From Opitutia bacterium UBA7876 (GTDB lineage: Bacteria; Verrucomicrobiota; Verrucomicrobiia; Opitutales; Seribacteraceae), in the NCBI GenBank assembly GCA_002500665.1, contig DLRY01000050.1:1-64000 (forward strand): a stretch of DNA of 64,000 nucleotides, given 5' to 3'. Numbering within the stretch: the stretch's first letter is position 1; each line of letters opens with the position of its first letter. The position numbers and the translations under genes are program-made. The notes under the pieces were generated by a model. That model had not been told where the DNA came from. It saw nothing but the letters and a program-made list of their open reading frames with translations, and did not search any database. This document shows positions 43,819 through 53,293 of this stretch, one piece after another.

Positions 43819-43927
43819 GATTTAGGCTGGTTCGGGTTTTGAGATGGAATGACTTGGTATTTGTCCTGAAGGGATTAGGAAAGTGAATCTCGCCGTGTTG
43901 TCGAACGGTAAATCGCGACTCGCTCGG

Positions 43928-43954
43928 AAACCCGCATGAAGGTAGCGGGTTTTT
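43928..43954. terminator. Possible terminator hairpin
   Basis: Perfect 8-bp arms AAACCCGC and GCGGGTTT (43928-43935 and 43945-43952) with a nine-base loop. On the plus strand five T residues (43950-43954) run out of the stem; on the minus strand only three follow. It lies 36 bases beyond the stop of the sulfatase at 43990, so it most likely ends leftward transcription of the GntR/sulfatase unit, although the T run is better in the other direction, where no gene is close. Confidence 0.45.
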
Positions 43955-43989
43955 GAGGATGGGAAGCTTGGAAAGCGAGATGGGTTGGC

Positions 43990-45483
43990 CTATTTGCCGC
44001 TTGTGGTCCAGCGCATGTAAAGCTCGCTGTTCTTTCGGTAATTCTCCCGGGAAGCCGCGTCTCGGGTGGATTTCATCTGATCCTCGGTTTCCAAAATATA
44101 GACCTCGGGTGTCTCGGGCCCGGGGTCACCGGTTTTTTCAAGCCACCGATCGAGGCGCTGGCGCATGTCTTGGAGGACTTTGGCGTGCTTGGGGTGATCG
44201 GCCAAATTATCGATCTGCCACCTGTCTTTTCGGTAAAGGTAGAGTTCCTCGGCCGGGCGGGTGGGGGAGAAGAGCAGTTTTTCGGCAAGGGCATCAAGTT
44301 TCTTCTCTTCGTGAAGTTGGCGCAGGCGGACAAGGATGATTTTCCCGTCCTTGTAGTTGCTCGGCATGAGGTGAGGCCGTTGAGGGTAAAAGTTCCTTAG
44401 GTAAAGATAGTTTTCGGTCCTCACGGAGCGTATGCGGTCGGTCGCTTCCCCGCATCGGTCACGGGCGGCGAAGACCTCCTGCTTGGGTTGGTGGTTCGCA
44501 TCGAGGATATCCGACCCTTCCATTTCCTTCGGAATCTCAATCCCCGCGGCGGCCAGTGAAAGCGCCGCTACGTCGATATGCTCGACCAAGTCGTTTCTCT
44601 TTTTGCCCTTGGATATTCCCGGACCCCGGATGATCAAAGGAATATGGGTTCCCTCGTCGTATAGGAATTGTTTGCCTCGGGCGTGGCTGATTCCGTGGTC
44701 GGTGAAGAATACGACCAAGGTGTTTTCGAGGACTCCTTCCTTTTCGAGCCTTTGCATGACTTGCCCGACGTGCCAGTCGGTGATCCGGACGGTGTCCAGA
44801 TAGGTCGCCCAATCGCGGATCAGCACCGCGTCTTTGGGGTAGTAGGGGGGAAGAGCAATTTTTTCATGGGGGGTGGGCTGCATTGCGAATTGGTCCTTCA
44901 TGCGCTTTTCCAAGGCTTGATAGCCGCTCTCGGAAGCCCCCCGCATCTTTCCTCCGTGTAGTTGAACCTGCATGAAAAAGGGCTGATCCTTCTTGCGGTC
45001 GGCCCAGTCATGGCTGTCGTACATGCCTGCTTCCCAATCGAAGTTGTAGTCGGTCTTGCCCAGTTTTTGCCTAGTGGTAGGCATGCTGCGGAAATCGAAT
45101 CCTGCGATCCCGCTTCCGATACAGGTGTGGAAGCCTGCTTTTTGAAAAAGCTCGGGGATTGGCCGGACGCCAACGGGCAGTTTGATCCGGTGCTTCCCCC
45201 GGCCGCTGCGGTGGTGGTGGGCTCCGATGGAGTTTTGGTACATGCCGGTAATGAGGGCTGACCGGAAAGTGGAGCAGACCGGGGATGTGGCGTAGGCTCG
45301 GGTGAAGAGGAGCCCTTCCGCGGCAAGCTTGTCGACGGCGGGGGTGCGGATGGCCTTTTGCCCGAAGCAAGAGAAATCGGTCGACATGTCGTCGACCACG
45401 AACCAGAGGACGTTGGTTTGCTTGGCCCCGACCGAGTGGCACAGGATGCCAAGGGCGCAGCCCGCGAGGAGGAGCTTGCCCAT
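43990..45483 (-). CDS. Sulfatase-family protein with non-canonical CSTFR active-site motif
   Basis: A 497-aa exported sulfatase-fold protein. The signal peptide (1-20) is followed by TNVLWFVVDDMSTDFSCFG with metal-binding D31-D32. At the formylglycine position it has CSTFR from C70, followed by SALITGMYQNSIGAHHHRS. The proline of CxPxR is replaced by threonine, so recognition by the standard formylglycine-generating enzyme is uncertain. Other sulfatase blocks are present: FFTDHGISHARGKQFLYDEG, IPLIIRGPG and ELYLYRKDRWQIDNL. The GAHHHRS context resembles a PVC subfamily related to heparan N-sulfatases. It is the last gene of the GntR-headed unit, eight bases after the sulfatase at 45492. Confidence 0.9.
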   Translation of the reverse strand: MGKLLLAGCALGILCHSVGAKQTNVLWFVVDDMSTDFSCFGQKAIRTPAVDKLAAEGLLFTRAYATSPVCSTFRSALITGMYQNSIGAHHHRSGRGKHRIKLPVGVRPIPELFQKAGFHTCIGSGIAGFDFRSMPTTRQKLGKTDYNFDWEAGMYDSHDWADRKKDQPFFMQVQLHGGKMRGASESGYQALEKRMKDQFAMQPTPHEKIALPPYYPKDAVLIRDWATYLDTVRITDWHVGQVMQRLEKEGVLENTLVVFFTDHGISHARGKQFLYDEGTHIPLIIRGPGISKGKKRNDLVEHIDVAALSLAAAGIEIPKEMEGSDILDANHQPKQEVFAARDRCGEATDRIRSVRTENYLYLRNFYPQRPHLMPSNYKDGKIILVRLRQLHEEKKLDALAEKLLFSPTRPAEELYLYRKDRWQIDNLADHPKHAKVLQDMRQRLDRWLEKTGDPGPETPEVYILETEDQMKSTRDAASRENYRKNSELYMRWTTSGK

Positions 45484-45491
45484 GACGGGGA

Positions 45492-47165
<1,674 letters not shown>

Positions 47166-47201
47166 GGTATCCCGGCGATTATCGAGTGAAGAAAAAAAAG
47201 A

Positions 47202-48590
47202 TCAAGCGATCAGTTCGCGGATCACCTGGCCTCCGAACTGGCTGAGTTGCTTGTAGCGTCCGCCATGGAAGAAGGTAAGCTTGTTGTCGTCCAGGCCAAG
47301 CAGGTGCAGTAGGGTGACGTGAAAGTCGCGAATGGGGTGGGCTACCTCCGCCGCTTGGGCCCCGATTTCATCGGTCGACCCAACGATGGCCCCGCGCTTG
47401 ACTCCGCCGCCCGCCATGAGGATGGTCATGGCCTTGTTGTTGTGGCCTCTCCCAATGGCGTAGACTCCTCCCCGGCGGTTGTTGTCCGGCGTTCGGCCGA
47501 ATTCACCGAGCCAGAGGACCAGGGTATCGTCCAGCATACCTCGTTCCTTGAGGTCCTTAATGAGGGCGGTCATGGGCTGATCTACGCTCTTGATGCGGGC
47601 GGCATGGGCCCGCTCGAGGTAGTCGTGGCTGTCCCATCCGCCGGAAAAGATCTGCACGAAACGAACTCCTTTCTCGACCAGCCTGCGGGCCATCAGGCAT
47701 TGCTTGCCGAAATCGGCGGTCTCCTCACGGTTTAGGCCGTAGGCTTCCTTGGTCTTTTCGGATTCCCCCTGCAGGTCGATGACTCCGGGAACCTCCATCT
47801 GCATCCGGTAAGCCAGCTCGTAGCTTTGCATCCGGGACTCCAGCTCGGCATGCTGGGGATGTCTCGCCATGTGTCGCTTGTTGAGAAACGCCAGTTCGTC
47901 GAGAGCCTGCCGCTGATGGAGGCGAGTCTTGTGCGAGGGTGAGTTCAGGTCGAGGATAGGGGATCCCGTGGGACGGAGGCGGGTGCCCTGGTACTGTCCG
48001 GGAAGAAAACCGTTCGACCAGTTTCGCGAGCCACCCTGGGGAAGGGCCAGTTCGGTCATCACGACGTATCCGGGAAGGTTTTGGTTGACCGAGCCCAGCC
48101 CGTAGTTCGCCCAGGCCCCGAGCGCAGGGTCGCCTCCCAGACGGCTGCCCGTGTTCATGTGGAAGAGTGCCTCGGGATGGTTGAGGGATTCCGCGAAGCA
48201 GCCCCGGTAGTTGCAGAGTTCATCCGCTACCTCGGGCAGGTGAACCCACTGATCGCTCATGTCGAGGCCTGATTTTCCGACCTTGCGTGAGCCATAGGGA
48301 CTGCCTACGAAGAACTTGAACCCCTGCTCCAAGGTGCCGGTGCGCTTGCTCTCGTTCTTGTGCATGGCGTTGAGCTTGGGCTTGGGATCGAAGGTGTCGA
48401 CCTGGCTGGGACCGCCTTCCATGAAGAGCATGATGACGTTCTTGGCCTTGGGTTCGTGCATGGGTTTCTTGACTCCGGCGAGGGAATCCTTGGCCAAAAG
48501 ATCGGTCATGGCAAGGGCCCCGAGGGAGGAGGTCAGACCATATAGAAAGTCACGGCGGGTAAGTTCGGGCAGGTAGAGCGGAGGCTTCAT
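47202..48590 (-). CDS. DUF1501 family protein, Tat-exported
   Basis: A 462-aa member of the DUF1501 family, an alkaline-phosphatase-superfamily-like group of unknown reaction found almost only next to PSD1 (DUF1549/DUF1553) genes. The Tat motif is ELTRRDFLYG. Family landmarks are VIMLFMEGGPSQVDTFDPKP, NYRGCFAESLNHPEALFHMN, VRFVQIFSGGWDSHDYLERA, LVLWLGEFGRTPDNN and DFHVTLLHLLGLD. The ATG at 48590 follows the stop of the PSD1 gene with one base between (TGAGATG), so the two are translationally coupled. The longer frame to 48614 is rejected. A degraded second copy lies at 3323-3532. Confidence 0.93.
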   Translation of the reverse strand: MKPPLYLPELTRRDFLYGLTSSLGALAMTDLLAKDSLAGVKKPMHEPKAKNVIMLFMEGGPSQVDTFDPKPKLNAMHKNESKRTGTLEQGFKFFVGSPYGSRKVGKSGLDMSDQWVHLPEVADELCNYRGCFAESLNHPEALFHMNTGSRLGGDPALGAWANYGLGSVNQNLPGYVVMTELALPQGGSRNWSNGFLPGQYQGTRLRPTGSPILDLNSPSHKTRLHQRQALDELAFLNKRHMARHPQHAELESRMQSYELAYRMQMEVPGVIDLQGESEKTKEAYGLNREETADFGKQCLMARRLVEKGVRFVQIFSGGWDSHDYLERAHAARIKSVDQPMTALIKDLKERGMLDDTLVLWLGEFGRTPDNNRRGGVYAIGRGHNNKAMTILMAGGGVKRGAIVGSTDEIGAQAAEVAHPIRDFHVTLLHLLGLDDNKLTFFHGGRYKQLSQFGGQVIRELIA

Positions 48591-48591
48591 C

Positions 48592-51375
48592 TCAGTAGAC
48601 GTACATGAATTCATTGGCGTTGAAGAGAACGAGGCAGAGGTCGGCGAGGGCCCTTGTGGAGGGCTTTACCTCATGGGCCTTCTTGTCGGCCCGGTAATTC
48701 TCGAAGGCGGGGAGTATCTCCTCGTATTCGAAGGGCAAGCCGGTAGCTTCCTCGACCAGGGAACGAGTAATGGAGGTCGGGTAGTGACTCTTTTCGGGCT
48801 TATGGCGGCGGTGGTATTCCCCCATCTTCTCGAGGTATTTCTCGAGCCTGTCCCACTCCTCTTTTTGCGGCACCCGGCCAAAAGCCAGCTGGACCGCCCG
48901 CTTGACTTGCATATGGAGGCCGTCGAATTCCTTCTCGACCCGCAGGGCAAGAGCGATCGCTCGGTCATTCATGAGGCTGCTGTTGAGCAGGGTGAAGGCT
49001 TGGGGCGTCACCGCCTCGGATACCCTCTCCTCGCAGGAGTCGTTCGGGTTGGGCTGGTTGAAGAGTTCAAGGAAGGGGTCCGGTTGTCCCCGCACGCGGT
49101 AGGCGTACAGCGTGCGGCGGTTTCTCTGTTCGGGCAGGATCGAAGGCTGGTAGGCCGGGGCGAGGGAGAACTGGATCATGCGGGGCTGGAGCGCGACCTC
49201 CATGTTGATCTCCGGCATCACGGGCAACCCGCCGACTTGCCGGTTGAGCTCGCCCGTACTTACGAGCATGCCGTCGCGCAGTTCCTCTGCGGTGAGCCGG
49301 CGGGGAAGGCGGTAGGCCAGCAGCCGGTTTTCGGGATCCTCGTTGCCAAGCCTTTCCACTTCCGGGTGGGAGGTGGAAACTCGGTAGGTTTCGGAGAGCA
49401 TGATGAGCCTGTGCAGACGCTTGAATTTCCAACCGTTCTCGATGAAGTCGGCCGCCAGCCAGTCGAGAAGACCGGGATGGGTCGGCTTCTTTCCTTTGGC
49501 TCCGAAATTATTCGGGTTTCCCGCCAGCGGCTTCCCGAAGTGCCTCTGCCAGACCCGGTTGACGATGGATCGGGCGGTGATGGGGTTCTTCGGATGGGCG
49601 ATCCATTTGGCGAGGGCCAAGCGGCGTCCGGAAGCATCACTGGTCAGAAGATATGGATTTTCGGGGTCTTGGGAGGAAGGAAGGCCAAGGGCGCTCAGGA
49701 CACCCGGTTGAACGGGGTCGGCAGGGGCTTCGAGGGCTCCGCCGAGCAGGATGCGCGATTCGGGGATAGGCCCATTGGGTATTTTGCCGGGCATCCGCAT
49801 TTTGCGGGCGTTAAGTGATTTGGGCACGGGACCGTTGTAGACGGACTGGGCCATGGGGGCGTAACGCTCGAGTCGCCGGGTCCAGATCCAGTCGTCCTGT
49901 CGCCGGACCTTTAGCCTGCCTTGCTCGATTGGGTTCAGGCCGACGTAGCGAGGGGGCTTTTCCTCATCGGGCAAGCCCCTCCGCTTGCCCTCGTTGAGGT
50001 ATTCCTTGCCCCGCTCGGCATACCAGGCCTTGGCCGCATTTTCCTGCTTGTCGAGTAGCTGATGGTATTTCTCCTTCGAAAAGTCGAGCATGCGCTGGGT
50101 AGCCTTTTTGCCTTCGTTGAGTCCGAGAAGGTTCTCCTCCTTGGTAAAGGGGGCGGGTCGTTCAGCCAACTGGGTACCGGAAAAAGCGGCGTAGAACCTG
50201 TAGTAGTCGCGGGTGGGAAGAGGATCAAACTTGTGGTCATGGCACTTGAAGCAGCGCATGGTCGTACTGAGAAAGGTCTGCCCGACGGAATTGACGACGT
50301 CGTCGAGGTAGAGCTGCCTGGCTTGAGGCTTCAGAACCATGGCCGGGTCCCACGGCCCCATGCGGAGGAAGGAAGTGGCGACCAGTAGTTCAGGGTTCCG
50401 CTTTCCCTCGGGTTGAGCTTCCCAGACCTCGTCCCCGGCGACTTGCTCGATGACGAATTGGTCATAGGGTTTGTCTGCGTTGAAGGAACGCGTTACGTAG
50501 TCGCGGTACCTCCACATGTTGGAGCGCTCGTAGTCATTGGAGAGCCCCGCCGTATCAGCGTAGCGGGCGACGTCGAGCCAGTGCTGGGAGGAGCGTTCCC
50601 CATAGTGAGGACTCTCCAGGAGCCCGTCGATCAATTCGCTCCATGCCTTTTCCGGGTCCTTGTCCCAGGCAAGACGGAACTGGTAGATCTGATAGGGGGT
50701 AGGGGGGAGCCCGTGAAGGTCGAGATAGGCCCGCTTGACCAAGTCGCGGAAATGAGCCCTCGGGGCTGGCTTGAATTTTTCCTTGCGTAGCTTGGCCCGG
50801 ACGAAGGCATCGATTGGGTTCATGCCGGGCAGAGGGGTCTCGGGTTTGCGAAGGGGCTGAAAAGCCCAGACCTCCGAGGGTTCGTAGCGACGATAGGTCC
50901 ATTGATCGGAAAGTCCGCCGCTTGTCTCAACGAGCATCCCGTCATCCGTCACCGGGATGGACCTTTCCTCCCTGAGGTAGCGATTCTGGGTGGCTTGATC
51001 GGGCCAAGGAGCGCCGAGCCTGATCCATTTTCCGATCCACCCGATCTGTTGCTCGCTAAGCCGGTCGTTTTCCTTGGGTGGCATCTCGTAGTCTTCGTCC
51101 TTCCACTGGATGGCTGTCATGAGAAGGCTTTTGTCAGGATGCCCCGGAACGAGAACCTGGGCCGAGGTTTCCCCCCCCGCCAGCATGTCCTTGAGCGAGG
51201 TCAGGTCCAAGTCGCCCTTGGTCTTTCCTTCCTTGGCGCTGTGACAGGCCAGGCACTTGCTTTCCAGCAGGCCGCTGACCTTGAGGGAAAACAACCGTTC
51301 GCCTTCCGACTTATCGGGCTTGGCCCAAGACAGGCAAGGGAGGATGAGTAGCAAGGCCGCAACCGCAGTCTTCAT
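48592..51375 (-). CDS. PSD1 / cytochrome c domain protein (DUF1549-DUF1553)
   Basis: A 927-aa exported protein with the Planctomycete-type cytochrome c, DUF1549 and DUF1553 order. The signal peptide (MKTAVAALLLILPCLSWAKP) is followed by the heme site SKCLACHSAKEGKTKGDLDL, with the MPPKENDRLS segment. DUF1549 (about 185-400) includes PIDAFVRAKLRKEKFKPAPR, SQHWLDVARYADTAGLSND and RCFKCHDHKFDPLPTRDYYR with a second CxxCH. DUF1553 (about 610-900) includes RRLALAKWIAHPKNPITARS, VWQRHFGKPL and PNDSCEERVSEAVTPQAF. Function is unknown; two hemes suggest electron transfer. It lies four bases after the GntR gene and is coupled to DUF1501. Confidence 0.93.
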   Translation of the reverse strand: MKTAVAALLLILPCLSWAKPDKSEGERLFSLKVSGLLESKCLACHSAKEGKTKGDLDLTSLKDMLAGGETSAQVLVPGHPDKSLLMTAIQWKDEDYEMPPKENDRLSEQQIGWIGKWIRLGAPWPDQATQNRYLREERSIPVTDDGMLVETSGGLSDQWTYRRYEPSEVWAFQPLRKPETPLPGMNPIDAFVRAKLRKEKFKPAPRAHFRDLVKRAYLDLHGLPPTPYQIYQFRLAWDKDPEKAWSELIDGLLESPHYGERSSQHWLDVARYADTAGLSNDYERSNMWRYRDYVTRSFNADKPYDQFVIEQVAGDEVWEAQPEGKRNPELLVATSFLRMGPWDPAMVLKPQARQLYLDDVVNSVGQTFLSTTMRCFKCHDHKFDPLPTRDYYRFYAAFSGTQLAERPAPFTKEENLLGLNEGKKATQRMLDFSKEKYHQLLDKQENAAKAWYAERGKEYLNEGKRRGLPDEEKPPRYVGLNPIEQGRLKVRRQDDWIWTRRLERYAPMAQSVYNGPVPKSLNARKMRMPGKIPNGPIPESRILLGGALEAPADPVQPGVLSALGLPSSQDPENPYLLTSDASGRRLALAKWIAHPKNPITARSIVNRVWQRHFGKPLAGNPNNFGAKGKKPTHPGLLDWLAADFIENGWKFKRLHRLIMLSETYRVSTSHPEVERLGNEDPENRLLAYRLPRRLTAEELRDGMLVSTGELNRQVGGLPVMPEINMEVALQPRMIQFSLAPAYQPSILPEQRNRRTLYAYRVRGQPDPFLELFNQPNPNDSCEERVSEAVTPQAFTLLNSSLMNDRAIALALRVEKEFDGLHMQVKRAVQLAFGRVPQKEEWDRLEKYLEKMGEYHRRHKPEKSHYPTSITRSLVEEATGLPFEYEEILPAFENYRADKKAHEVKPSTRALADLCLVLFNANEFMYVY

Positions 51376-51379
51376 GATT

Positions 51380-52021
51380 CTATACGACGTTCTCCTCCAA
51401 GAAATAGAGGGCCTTTTCACGATCATGGTCGAGGACCGCTTCGACGATCCTGCGATGCTCGGCGGTGATGTCCTCATACCTCGTAAGGCGGGAGTATTTC
51501 ATAATCATGCGGACGGACAGGCCGAGCCACATACTTTCCAAATGAGAGGATGCTTGAGCGACCCAATACCTGTGAAGAGCCAGGTCGCATTCGGCGACCT
51601 TGGGCAAGGAGGCTCGTTCGCAGGCGGACTCGAGCCGCTCAAGCAAAAGTGAAAGTTCACGCTCGTGATCCTCGTCCATGGTCTCCATGAACTTGGCTAG
51701 GCAATACTTCTCGAGGGCCAGGCGCATGCCGGCCACAACGCTGCGCTCCTCCTCCGACAAGGGAGAGGTTACCCGGACGCCCTTGTTGGGTTCGTAGACT
51801 AAGGCTCCCTCTTGGGTCAAGCGCAGGAGGGCGTCGCGGACGGGGCCCCGGCTGGTGCCGAATCGTTCCGCCAACCTTTGTTCACGGATGGGCTGGTCGA
51901 AACCGAGCTTTCCCGAGATCACGTCGGAACGGATGGCCTCGCAGATTTCGTTTCTGGAAAGGGTTGGATTTCGCGTCTGGCTCACTGGATCAAGCTTGAT
52001 ATTCTTCGGCAAGGCGGTCAA
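51380..52021 (-). CDS. GntR family transcriptional regulator, FCD type
   Basis: A 213-aa regulator with an N-terminal winged helix (about 20-85: EICEAIRSDVISGKLGFDQP, LAERFGTSRGPVRDALLRLT, VYEPNKGVRV) and a C-terminal FCD effector domain (about 95-210). The FCD metal/ligand residues are probably D and H in CDLALHRYW and H in EHRRIVEAV. FCD regulators usually sense small organic acids or sugar acids. The frame has no ATG; TTG at 52021, TTG at 52012 or GTG at 51985 may start it. The first directly abuts the 18-bp palindrome at 52024. The gene heads the unit GntR-PSD1-DUF1501-sulfatase-sulfatase (four-base gap to PSD1) and likely controls it. Confidence 0.92.
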   Translation of the reverse strand: MTALPKNIKLDPVSQTRNPTLSRNEICEAIRSDVISGKLGFDQPIREQRLAERFGTSRGPVRDALLRLTQEGALVYEPNKGVRVTSPLSEEERSVVAGMRLALEKYCLAKFMETMDEDHERELSLLLERLESACERASLPKVAECDLALHRYWVAQASSHLESMWLGLSVRMIMKYSRLTRYEDITAEHRRIVEAVLDHDREKALYFLEENVV

Positions 52022-52023
52022 TC

Positions 52024-52041
52024 AAGATTGTTAACAATCTT
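52024..52041. promoter_or_regulatory. Perfect 18-bp palindrome upstream of gntR-type gene (probable operator)
   Basis: AAGATTGTTAACAATCTT is fully self-complementary. It lies three bases upstream of the first possible GntR start codon, in the 51-base gap behind the metallopeptidase gene. Its core TTGT-TA-ACAA resembles operators bound by FCD-type GntR proteins (TNGT...ACNA). It is the natural candidate for autoregulation and for control of the downstream PSD1-DUF1501-sulfatase genes. Confidence 0.8.
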
Positions 52042-52072
52042 TCGTTATTTCGGGGCTCGAGAGGGCCCGGAG

Positions 52073-53290
52073 TCAGGGAGAATCCAGGAGAGTCAATTGG
52101 CTGTTCGGTTTCTCGGGCAGCTTGAAGCGGGAGGAGACCTTGCCATCCTCGTAGCGCTTAATCTGCCAGACGTGTCCTACGAAGGAGTTGATTTCCTGGT
52201 GGTCCCGGTGCCGGAGGGTTCTACCCTGCCTGGGTCGACCATCGAAATCGATCCATTCAAGGATGATGCTCTCCCGGCTAAGGTTATGGAAGTAGAGCAT
52301 GCTTCTCTTGCGCGAATAGGATGATCTTAGAACCGTGTTCTCATCCCAAGGCTTGGTCTTGATCTCGGGCGATCCCTCGGGGGCCAGGCTGACCAGTCCG
52401 CGATCAAAGTCCTTTTTCCACTTGGCGAACCTTGCGGGCCACGCGAAGGCTTTCTCGGCTTCCGCTTGATATCCCTCGAAGTGCGGGGAAGGTTTGGCTC
52501 GGTCCAAAGGCTTGCGGTAGCGCCACTCGCTCTCGCCGAAAACCTCCTTGATCAGGGCCGCCAGCCTGGGGTCGCTTTGCTTGAGCTCCTCCCTCGTGTT
52601 GATCGGCCCGTGATCGTGGTCGTTCTCTCGATTGGTGTCGAACCAGGATTGGACTCCCTCGGCCCAGTATTCCGGCACGTTGGTGGAGGCGTAGGTTCCC
52701 TCCCAGATCTTCTCCCGCAAGGAGGATTCAAAGCACTTTTCGAGCTTGTCCTGAAAATTCGGGTCGATGAAGACGATGGCCATTTCGTGCAGGGCATGGG
52801 CAAACTCGTGGATGAGTATGTTCTCGGTGGGGTAGGGGTCGCCGGGCAGGCAGAGCAAATTCTCTTCCCCACAGGTAACTGCCGGCCTGATTTCCGTAGC
52901 CCCCAGTCCCCGGGCCCGTTGGTCCCAGTAAATGGAGGGGGTGAGGTCGGAATGCTCGGGGACGTCGGTGGTGTACTCGTCCCGGGCCATGATTACGAAA
53001 CGGGCCTTGTTCTCGTTGAGCTTGGCGAGCAAGTCGTCCCGGTTTCCGGCCATCCGGCGGATCAGGTAGGCCGCCTCCCTAAGGGCGAAGTCCGATACCC
53101 GGCTTGATCCGAGAATCGAGAAACCACCGACCTCGACGCGCTTTTGGTGGAAATCGGACAAGCCCAAGTGTTTCCTGACGGCAGGGGGGATGGGCTTTAC
53201 CCTGAAACCTTCCTCGCTCGACGAACCGCACGAGCAAAGCAGGGCCGCTAGGGTAACCGGAAGAGGATTATGGGGAATTCGAAAAGCCAC
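52073..53290 (-). CDS. Zinc metallopeptidase-like lipoprotein with C-terminal VHL beta domain
   Basis: A 405-aa protein starting with GTG at 53290. The N-terminus (LPVTLAALLCSCGSSSEE) is a short hydrophobic signal with a likely lipobox cysteine. The middle carries the zinc motif HEFAH (161-165) in ILIHEFAHALHEMA, with a downstream glutamate in EYWAEGVQSWF (E207 or E211) as likely third ligand. Residues about 328-403 match the von Hippel-Lindau beta domain: MLYFHNLSRESIILEWIDFD, GRPRQGRTL and INSFVGHVWQIKRY, the last resembling SYRGHLWLFRD in the human protein. It follows the heme-propeller gene by three bases and precedes the GntR gene by 51. A secreted or lipid-anchored protease with a protein-binding module is the best reading. 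Confidence 0.85.
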   Translation of the reverse strand: MAFRIPHNPLPVTLAALLCSCGSSSEEGFRVKPIPPAVRKHLGLSDFHQKRVEVGGFSILGSSRVSDFALREAAYLIRRMAGNRDDLLAKLNENKARFVIMARDEYTTDVPEHSDLTPSIYWDQRARGLGATEIRPAVTCGEENLLCLPGDPYPTENILIHEFAHALHEMAIVFIDPNFQDKLEKCFESSLREKIWEGTYASTNVPEYWAEGVQSWFDTNRENDHDHGPINTREELKQSDPRLAALIKEVFGESEWRYRKPLDRAKPSPHFEGYQAEAEKAFAWPARFAKWKKDFDRGLVSLAPEGSPEIKTKPWDENTVLRSSYSRKRSMLYFHNLSRESIILEWIDFDGRPRQGRTLRHRDHQEINSFVGHVWQIKRYEDGKVSSRFKLPEKPNSQLTLLDSP

Positions 53291-53293
53291 GCG

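Noticed and set aside
48673..49818. 381-codon plus-strand open frame
   Set aside because: It is antisense to the DUF1553 part of the PSD1 gene, with low-complexity translation and no start context.
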